Assembly: GCA_021397845.1 (NCBI GenBank)
Contig: CM038047.1
Span: 124,230,112 to 124,294,111 of the forward strand
Length of the DNA: 64,000 nt
DNA from: Areca catechu
Taxonomy: Eukaryota; Streptophyta; Magnoliopsida; Arecales; Arecaceae
Direction of reading: 5' to 3'
Shown: piece after piece, positions 56,565 through 64,000 of the stretch
Layout of the letters: the number at the start of each line of letters is the position of its first letter
Position numbering within the stretch: the stretch's first letter is position 1
Made by a program: the position numbers and the translations under genes
Notes under the pieces: model-generated
Told to the model about the DNA's origin: nothing
Seen by the model: the letters and a program-made list of their open reading frames with translations, nothing else
Databases searched by the model: none

Positions 56565-59023
56565 TGTTGCCACCAAGATCGCCATGGCCTGTAGCTTTGA
56601 TGTGACACGGACTCGTCAAGCTCCCATCAGGTGCTCGATCCTCTTCTGGCATGGCTTGTAAAAAAGAGGAGACCCGGGTCGGGAATTCTGGCGGGGACAC
56701 TCCGATGGTCAAGTCAGTTTAGGATGATCAAGGGGAACAGAACCTCTATGGCAAAGAGCTTGGGGCCTCTCCCCGTAGAGAATGAAAGATGAAATTCAAA
56801 ATGGAAAGATAGGGTCAAGTAGAGATCAGAGATCAAGCTGGGAGTTCTCTTGGCTGGTTCCTTGTCCGTTTGCTCTCTGAGTCTTACCAGTTGCCTCTCT
56901 CCCCTCTTGGGGTCATTTCTTCTATTTTTGTATGAGTAGGAGTGGCCCAGACCAAGCTTGGGGCTTCATTAAGATATCCCTTTCCTTGTATCCCTTTCAG
57001 GAAGGGTTTTCCTTTATCTGCAGCCTCCCCCTTGTCGGACTGGTCCTCTAGAGGAGATCCTTCTATTTGGGGGTGATCATCAATGTAGTACATATCTTGT
57101 ACCTCTGGTGGTACAATTTCTCATGGGAGGGGATGGGTGCCATGCCATTGAGCCCCAAGCCATGGTGAAGTGTTTCTATTCTAGGAGGGACCGTCAAAGT
57201 GTTGCAGGGCCTGTGGCCTTAATGGAATACTTTTCTTGGAGGAGGTTTAGGTTCCATGTCATGAGGATCAGTGTCCTCAATTACATGGTTGTTGACATGA
57301 CGATGCGCCATAAGATGTGAAGCCTGGTGGGGTATGCATTGCACAGGACATGCAGGTGGCAGTGTACCATAGGGTGTGAAGCCTGGCGGGGCATGCATTG
57401 TGCAGGACATACGGGTGGCATATTGCAGGGTTTGAGTTTTTTGGTAGGGTGTGTGCCACTTCTAGGAGGTCGTAGGTAGCTGGAAACTTCCATGCCATAG
57501 TTTGTATCTATGCTGGTCCTCCCTCTTTCTATCGCTAGCAGGAACTCCGAACCCGGTAGGAGGAGAAGGAGAACCTAATCTGGAGAGCTTGACTTTGGAA
57601 GTGGGAGCATGACCTCTACTAGGTGCTAGACCCTGGATACGGGGGCCACCTTCAGAGGGGATGGGCATGACTTCGACTAAGCGCCTGACCCCGGATGCGG
57701 GGATCCACCTTCAGAGGGCATGGGCATGACTTCGGGTAGGCACCTAACCCCGGATGTGGGGGGCTGCCCTGGCATGCATGAGCATGACCCCAGTCAGGAG
57801 CTGACCTCAAATGGAGGGCTCGCCCTATGAGCATGACCCCGATTGGGAGCTAAACTCGGACAAAGGGCTCACCTTGGCATGCATGAGCATGACCCCAGCT
57901 GGGAGCTAACCTTAGACGTAGGGCTCATCCTATGAGCATAACCCTGGCTGGGAGCTAAACTCGGACAGAGAGCTTACCTTAGAATGCATGAGCATGACCA
58001 TGCCCGGGAGCTGACCATAGACGAAGGGCTCGCCCCACGAGCATGACTCTGGATGAGAGCTGACCTCGGACAAAGGGCTCACCTTGGCATGCATGAGCAT
58101 GACCCCGATCGAGAGCTAACCTCAAATGGAGGGCTCGCCCTATGAGAACGACCCTGACTGGGATTTAACCTTGGATGGAGGGCTTGCCTTGGAATGCATG
58201 AGCACAACCCTGACCGATAGCTGACCTCAGATAGAGGGCTCACCCTATGAGCATGACCCTAGCTAGGCGTTGACCTTGGACAAAGGGCTCGCCTTGGCAT
58301 GCATGAGCATGACCCCGGCCTGGAGCTAACCTCAGATGGAGGGCTCATCCCTTGAGCATGACCCTGACTGGGAGCTAACCTAGGATAGAAGGCTTGTCTT
58401 GACATGCATGAGCATGACCCCAATCGAGAGCTGACCTCAGATAGAGGGCTTGCCCTATAAGCACGACCCAAACTGGGAGCTGATCTCAGATGGAGGGCTT
58501 GCCTTGTCACGCATGAACATGACCCCAGCCAGGAGTTGACCTCAGATAGAGGGCTCTCCCTATGAGCATGACACCGACTGGGAGCTGACCTCAGATGGAG
58601 GGCTCACCTTGGCATGCATGAGCACGACCCCGATCGGGAGCGACCTCAGATGGAGGGCTTGCCCTATGAGCATGACCCTGGCTGGGAGCTGATCTCGAAT
58701 AGAGGGCTTGCCTTGGCATGCATGAGCATGACCCTGACTAGGAGCTGACCTTAGATGGAGGGCTCATCCCATGAGCATGACCCTGGCTGGGAGCTGACCT
58801 CGTATGGGGTGCTCGCCTTGGCATGCATGAGCACAACCCTGGTCGAGAGCTGACCTCAGACAAAAGGCTCCCATTTTAAGCACAACCCCAGCTGGGAGTT
58901 GACCTTGGATAGAGGCTTGTCCTTGGGTCTTCAATTGGGCGCCGCATCCAAGTGGCACTTTCCACCCGCATGGCTACCAGCTATCACCATCATAGGCTCC
59001 ATGTCAGCGGTTATGCCACATCA
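56565..59023. mobile_element. S2: solo LTR in C3 RT
   Basis: A 2459-bp insertion starts TGTTGCCACCAAGATCGCC and ends TTATGCCACATCA. It is flanked by TAGGA (56560-56564) and TAGGG (59024-59028), one mismatch in five. RT resumes directly after it with KVWLSSQF-like and MKDLGEASYILGMKIYRDIS. It shares ends and the first 200 bp with S1 but is twice as long because of the tandem repeat at 57700-58925. It has no coding domains, TIRs or PBS, so it is read as a solo LTR. Confidence 0.85.
57700..58925. repeat. 105-bp tandem repeat inside S2
   Basis: About eleven copies of a unit of roughly 105 bp, each a dimer of two half-units of about 52 bp built on GAGCATGACCCCGACTGGGA and GCTGACCTCAGATGGAGGGC. 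GGCATGCATGAGCATGACC recurs near 57766, 57873, 57981, 58088, 58193, 58297, 58404, 58507, 58611, 58714 and 58820. It generates spurious minus-strand ORFs. Confidence 0.9.
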
Positions 59024-59966
59024 TAGGGAATAAAGGTCTGGTTGTCATCTCAGTTTTCTATGAAGGACTTGGGTGAAGCTTCCTACATACTTGGTATGAA
59101 AATCTATAGAGATATATCTAGGAATCTTTTAGGATTATCTCAATCTATGTACGTAGACACTATGCTGAAATAGTTCAACATGAAAAATTTCAAGAAAGGC
59201 TATCTTTCAATAGGCCATGGAACTACTCTTTCCAAGAAGGATTGTGCGATAACTCCTAAGAAGAGATAACGTATATGTAAGATTCCACATGCTTCGATAG
59301 TGGATTCTATCATGTATGCTATGACATGTACCAGACCAGATGCGGCATACTCACTAGGGATAGTGAGTAGATACCAGTCTGACCCAAGTGAGGCATTTTA
59401 GAAGGTAGTAAAGATTATCCTTAGGTATTTGCAAAATACTAAAGACCAATGGCTAATTTATGGAGAACCTAACTTAAAACTTGTGGGATATACTGATTCC
59501 AGTTTTCAATCAAATAGAGATGATAGTAAGAGTGTATCTGGATTTGTGTTTATCCTAAATGGAGGAGCTATCTATTGAAAAAGTTTCAAGCAGTATATAG
59601 TGGTAGACTCAGTATGCAAAGTAGAGTACATTGCAGCATTAGATGCTGCAAAGGAGGCTGTGTGGTTACAGAAGTTCCTAGACGAGCTGGGAGTGGAACC
59701 TTCACTGGATGGTCCTATTCCAGTGTACTGTGATAGAACTAGAGCCATTGTTTAAGCCAAAGAGCCAAAGTCCCATCAGCATACCAAGCACATTCTGCCT
59801 CTCTATCACCTTGTACAAGAGATCATGGAATGAGGTGACATCGAACTTATGAAGATCGATGGAAAGGAGAATCTGGTCGACCACTTCACTAAAGCCATTG
59901 GAGTTCAAGAGTTTAACGATTGTAAATGGAAGATGGGAATACGATTCTGTTCTGATTGGATTTAGT
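59024..59966 (+). pseudogene. C3 RT end and RNase H after S2
   Basis: The plus strand continues MKDLGEASYILGMKIYRDIS, GLSQSMYVDTMLK, TRPDAAYSLGIVSRYQSDPS, then RNase H with GYTDSSFQSNRDDSKSVSGF, KVEYIAALDAAKEAVWLQKF, VYCDRTRAIV and HQHTKHILPLYHLVQEIM. Stops occur at about 59171, 59266, 59577 and 59753. The remaining catalytic-type residues of RNase H (Asp, Glu, Asp) are visible. Confidence 0.88.
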
Positions 59967-59978
59967 CCAAGTAGGAGT
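59967..59978 (+). other. C3 polypurine tract
   Basis: CCAAGTAGGAGT directly precedes the LTR start TGTTGAAAAATATATCCC. It is a weakened version of the copia AAGTGGGAGAT tract seen in C2. Confidence 0.8.
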
Positions 59979-60454
59979 TGTTGAAAAATATATCCCAAAG
60001 CTAATCTTCTAGCTTGTAGACAATTGAGCTATTATTGTAATTATATATAAATTATATTGAATGAAATATTTATTATGGTTGTTCATCACATTTTACATCT
60101 TCCTGTAATGAACTCTTGTGTGATGAAGTCCTTAGAACTACTTTGATGTGATATAGAGAGGATATATCATCTAGTTCTATAATTGGTCCGTGACCAAATG
60201 ATACATTGTCACAGGATGATAGTGTATCAAGTATAGGTCATTATATCTTATAGTCATTGGTTGTCCTCTTAACCAAGGAGTGTAGAGACATTGGTATGCA
60301 ATACAAGTGTTGTGTGTGACACTTCACTGGACATGACCCATCTATAGAATATTCTTTCTGCCAAAGAGTAGTTCGCATTACAATATGGATATAAGTGTTC
60401 CTCTAACTTGAGATCACCATGGTAGCTTGCAAACAACTCACTGTGCTTAGGTAC
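59979..60454 (+). repeat. C3 3' LTR, first 476 bp
   Basis: It aligns with 49824-50307 of the 5' LTR up to CTTAGGTAC, where G4 begins. In the uninterrupted copy TTAGGTACTGGACTACC continues, so the expected target duplication for G4 is GGTAC. Confidence 0.88.
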
Positions 60455-62276
60455 TGGTGTGGACACCAAGGCCAGAAAATATCAACAGGTTGAACCCACA
60501 TCCCTGTGGATCACTTGTGAATAAAGCCCTGAACCCAATCCCTTTTACCAACTGTATATATCTTATTTTAAATTTTGTTATACAGGCATAGTTGGGTTTA
60601 GCCCTTTTTACCAACTGTAATTAGGATTTTTATTTTTTAGCCTTTAGGGCCAAACCCTTTTTACCAAGTTGAACCACTTGTTTACATGTCTTGCTAATTG
60701 ATCAAATTGGGTTCCAATTGATCAAGTGCGGCTTTAGTTATTTGGTTTTGAGTCTTATAATTATTAGTTAATTTAGTTATTGAGTCCAATAATACAAGGG
60801 AAATCCAATTTAAGGCCCATGTGACTTCATGTGCACTCAAATCAAGACCCATGTACACCTAAATCAAGATTCTATGTGACTCCATGTGCTAAGTCAAGCC
60901 ATGTGCTGGCCTAACCAAAAATTGGCACCACCTTTCTCAAGAAATTGGACAACATCACATGTTATGTCTGGATACCACTTGACACTTCATCGGGACAACA
61001 CCACTTGCCATCTCATCAGGATAACACAACACATGCCATGTCACCCTTTTGGTTCAAATGAATTCCAAATTGGCACCCCTTCTTTATAAGATGTCTAAAT
61101 AAGAAGGACTCTCCAAATTGGCCCCCCTCCACTCAAGAAGTCCATGCCAAAAGCAAGAAGAATTCAACCAAGCATTCCACCTTTCCTTCATGCCAACTTC
61201 CAAGGAGTTCCAAAATGTTTGATCACCCAAATGAAGGAGGTTCAATGGTTCTCTACCGCAGGTGTTTTGATCAAACAGGATCCAAGTTGCTCAAGATTAG
61301 AGAACTCAAGAATCCAGAAAAACTCTTGAGTTTTCTTCTATCCAGATTGAAGAGTCCACTTGCCTGCAAGAGCCCACATCATCTAGACTCCAGAGTCCAG
61401 CAATCAAGGCCAAGCGATGGAGCCATCTTGATCCTACATTATGACAACTCACCTTATCCTCATCTTGGCACCTAAATGAACTGAGAGCCCCATGTTATCA
61501 CCCACCTTCAAGAGAGGTCTAGATCAGCCCAAAGATAAGAGTCCAGGATGCCCAGAGAATGGATTCCAGGAGTTGTAGCCCAACAAAAAATAAGTTTAGT
61601 CTTTGTATCCCTTACACCACTGGTTGAGGATCTAAAAATATCCCATCAATCCCTCCTTGAATTATTATTATTCATTCATCAATAAAGACATTATTCTATC
61701 CCATTTCTTTGCTGTGTGCATCACAGGGTGTGAGGCCCTTTCCTTTATTCTACGGAGCATCACGAGGTGTGAGGCCCTACCTATCCAGTAATCTAAAAAC
61801 CCTAGGCAGCACTTCTAACCCTTCTCTTCCATTATTCTTTCCTTCCTTACTACTTTCTAATTTGATCTTTCTTTGCTAAGTGTTTGCAGGTGATCTAGAA
61901 TCAAAGTTAGGTGTTCTTGCCTCGGAACCAGCATCGTGGGAGATCGGAGCCCGAGGATCAAGATCTTGAAGCCCTACCACAGAATCTTGATAGTCCAGTC
62001 AGAATGCATTAGAGAGACGGTTCTTCATTGATAACACTTAAAACCTCTTCTCTTCTCTTTGATCTCTGAATAGTTAAAAGTAGACCTTAGTTTACGGTAA
62101 TTTCTTAGCCACCAAATTCTAATTTTCTTGCTTACTTGTTCGGTTTACTTATGGGTAGTTAACTAGAACTAATTTACTTTATTGTTACCTTTGAATCTTC
62201 TTAAAAATCTGAAAAAAAATATAAAAAAATTAATCCATATTTTTCTTTGATTATTAGGACTTATTAACAGTAATTT
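60455..62276 (+). mobile_element. G4: Ty3-type LTR cut by C4
   Basis: It starts TGGTGTGGACACCAAGG, matching the starts of G1 and G2 LTRs in element sense. It has TATAAG-like promoter words near 61085, AATAAAGACATTATTC (about 61680), and the GTGCATCACAGGGTGTGAGG word related to LTR-L and G3. After 62000 it is A/T-rich with A-runs near 62210-62230. C4 begins at 62277 before a clear CA end, so the rest of G4 lies beyond C4. Whether G4 is a solo LTR is unknown. ORFs at 60886-61475 look like chance. Confidence 0.75.
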
Positions 62277-63796
62277 TGTTGAACCCTGAAGTGATTTTGA
62301 TGATAACAAAACATTGGAGCATACATTTGGTTATCTAACAACTCTTCAAATGGTTGATAAGTTTTTGTTGGACGACTACATTGACATACTTTCTAAATCC
62401 TGCAATCTTTATTGCTTTGGGTTGAGTTGTAAAGTGATTAGAATCTTGTAAAGAAGAACCCAATAAAAAATTTTCTACTTAAATCAAGATAAAGTGTTAC
62501 TTCTAATGATTTTCAAGCTTCAATTTTTTCTTGATTTCATTGTAAGAAGACCTTGAGGAAGTCTTCAAAGCTTGGCATAAAAGTTCTGGAGAATTGAATT
62601 TGGTCTGGCTGAAGAACCAATCTCGAGCCAACTGGATGGAGGAACCAGCCGACTCTGGCACTAGCACAAGAAAGAAGTTCTCTAGCACACAGATCCAGCC
62701 GACTCTGGCACTAGCACAAGAAAGAAGTTCTTTGGCACACAGATCCAGCCGACTGGCACCAAGGCCCAGCCGACTCGTCCAGAACTTGGTTGAGAACATT
62801 TTGAGAATCTCAGGGATCCGAGCCGACTAGATTTCAGCCTAGCCGACTTGTCTAGAGTGAACCATTTTCTTAACTGTGGAACCTAGCCGACTGGTGTTCA
62901 ACCCAGCCGACCCGAACTTGATCCGAGCTGACTCGAAGAATGACCGAGCTGACTGGAATGACGGGGTCACTTCCAACGACTAGTTCCAGTTTTCTGATTT
63001 TGAAATCCAAAAGTGCTCCAACGGTAACCTGTCACTTCCCAATAGTCTACAACGTTCAAAATCAAGGGAAGGTAGTTGAAGTCTCTATAAATGAGATATG
63101 GGAACATTCTTGGAGAGACTAATGAGTTATTAAATATTTATTGAATATTTATTGAAGTAAGAAGAGAGAGCACTTGAGCTTTGAAGTCAGTCTTCAAGCC
63201 TTCACCAACTCTTATCAGAAGCTTGAAGCATCTTTTGAGGAAAGCAAGGAAGCCATTGAAGTGCATTGAAGAGCATTCAATTGAGCTTCACTCGAGCTGC
63301 ATCGGCAACCATCAGACAATTGAGTTTGTCATTTTTGTTGCTTTTTTATTCTACTCTTAGAATATTTGGGTTACTGGTGAGCCCGGTTGTAAAAACCAAA
63401 TAGGTTTCTTTGGTGAGCCTTCTTAAAACCAAAGTGTAAAGGTTCTAGGTGAGCCTGTAAAAACCTTGTATGGGTTTTTTTGGTGAGCCCGATTTAAAAA
63501 CCAAAGTGTAGAGGTTGGGATTATGAACGTGTAAAATAATCCGACTATATTCTGGTTTGGGGGATATAGTGGAAATCCCGAGTGGTGAACTTGGGTAGTG
63601 GACGTAAGAGCTAGGTTGCTCTGAACTACTATAAACTTGCCTTATTTGTGTTGTGCTTTATTTACTTTTCAGCTTCTGCATCTAATTTTGATTAACACAA
63701 CACTCCACCACTAAAAGGAATTACTTGTGCACATATTTGCAAAAATTTTGTAATTCCTAATTCACCCCACTCTTGAAAAAAGCCACCTGAGCAATA
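62277..63796 (+). repeat. C4 5' LTR
   Basis: This 1520-bp LTR has eight AGCCGAC motifs at 62640-62920, a 50-bp tandem duplication (62645-62694 and 62695-62744, then a partial third), and a hairpin array at 63365-63505 (TTTGGTGAGCC...AAAACCAAAG type). It ends GAGCAATA where C1 ends GAGCAACA, suggesting a C to T change at the terminus or a boundary off by a few bases. Confidence 0.88.
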
Positions 63797-63798
63797 GC

Positions 63799-63810
63799 TG
63801 GTATCAGAGT
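63799..63810 (+). other. C4 primer-binding site
   Basis: TGGTATCAGAGT, two bases after the LTR, matches the tRNA-complementary site except for its last base. Confidence 0.88.
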
Positions 63811-63839
63811 AGAGTCTCTGATTACTTGAGTAAAGATTG

Positions 63840-64000
63840 ATGGCTCATCCCATGAGTACATCCTTGGCTGAAGGCTAGTCAACAAATAGACCTCCACTAT
63901 TCAAAGGCACTAATTACTCTTATTGGAAATCACGAATAAAAATTTATATTCAAGCTGTAGATTTTCAATTATGGAAGGTCATCTTAAAAGGGCCACACAT
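63840..64000 (+). pseudogene. C4 gag, N-terminal fragment
   Basis: The ATG at 63840 gives MAHPMSTSLAEG, then an in-frame TAG at 63876-63878 where C1 has Gln (CAA), then STNRPPLFKGTNYSYWKSRI and IYIQAVDFQLWKVILKGPH up to the window edge. It matches C1 gag 27660 onward. The early stop means this copy would not make full Gag from this start. Confidence 0.9.

Larger units (their letters stand above)
49824..60454 (+). mobile_element. C3: Ty1/copia (Angela/TNT-like), interrupted by S2 and cut by G4
   Basis: This copia element is related to C2 in plan: 5' LTR 49824-51927, PBS, leader of about 1.6 kb, gag, protease, integrase, RT, RNase H, polypurine tract, and the start of the 3' LTR (59979) cut by G4 at 60454/60455. 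It is much more decayed than C2. The TSD cannot be tested because the right end is off the window. Confidence 0.9.
62277..64000 (+). mobile_element. C4: Sirevirus, 5' end, running off the right edge
   Basis: The LTR 62277-63796 is followed by a PBS and a gag start. LTR start (TGTTGAACCCTGAAGTGATTTTGA), layout and gag are close to C1. It is preceded by AATTT (62272-62276), its expected target duplication. Confidence 0.9.

Noticed and set aside
57700..58925. Regular repeat resembling a CRISPR array
   Set aside because: The units are contiguous imperfect dimers without unique spacers, in a plant LTR.
60886..61475. ORFs in G4
   Set aside because: Inside LTR sequence, without similarity to gag, pol or any family I recognise.
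12406..63810. TGGTATCAGAGC sites as tRNA gene fragments
   Set aside because: They adjoin LTR ends and are primer-binding sites; no cloverleaf sequence surrounds them.

Overview
The window is plant nuclear DNA made almost entirely of LTR retrotransposons inserted into one another. No intact host gene, rRNA, tRNA or CRISPR array was recognised. The organism is an angiosperm, and a monocot with large copia and chromovirus families (a palm, for example) seems likely. That guess rests only on element types: Sireviruses with an env-like ORF, Angela/TNT-like copia elements with LTRs of about 2.1-2.4 kb, chromodomain Ty3 elements, and a MULE transposase next to a plant mobile domain (PMD) gene. I name the elements G1-G4 (Ty3/gypsy), C0-C4 (Ty1/copia), S1/S2 (solo LTRs) and LTR-L.

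Left stack (1-23210). The outermost element is C0, a minus-strand Sirevirus (LTR 21673-23210, gag and start of pol 19541-21614). G3 (plus strand) interrupts its pol; G3's right part is 16224-19540. G1 (minus strand, chromodomain Ty3) sits inside G3's gag; its 5' LTR is 14550-16223 and its coding region is 1.7-7.6 kb. G2 (minus strand, 7609-13877, TSD AAGCA) sits in G1's leader 10 bp before the gag ATG. Solo LTR S1 (3372-4641) sits in G1's RNase H. An LTR that runs off the left edge (1-1003) cuts G1's 3' LTR. G2 and G3 are non-autonomous: they carry a proline-rich gag-like ORF joined to the distal part of integrase, then GPY/F and chromodomain remnants, with no protease, RT or RNase H.

Middle (23211-48118). 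Decayed MULE transposase (23290-25190) and PMD (25355-48118) pseudogenes form the oldest layer. Sirevirus C1 (26054-46759, perfect TSD ATATT) splits the PMD gene, and copia C2 (34806-44746, perfect TSD CTTAT, minus strand) lies in C1's 3' untranslated region.

Right (48119-64000). About 1.7 kb without recognisable genes is followed by copia C3 (49824 to beyond 60454). Solo LTR S2 (56565-59023) interrupts C3's RT at its active-site region. Ty3-type LTR G4 (from 60455) cuts C3's 3' LTR, and Sirevirus C4 (from 62277) in turn cuts G4 and leaves the window on the right.

All coding regions have stops or frameshifts except the 553-codon G2 ORF. The most interesting signals are non-coding. A hairpin with compensatory changes occurs in the untranslated leaders of both Ty3 (G1, G2) and Ty1 (C2, C3) elements. 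Four hairpins in C2's leader keep one 20-nt loop but have four different stems, and a duplicated branched structure there also shows compensatory pairs. Sirevirus LTRs carry hairpin arrays and clustered CGACTC-type repeats.
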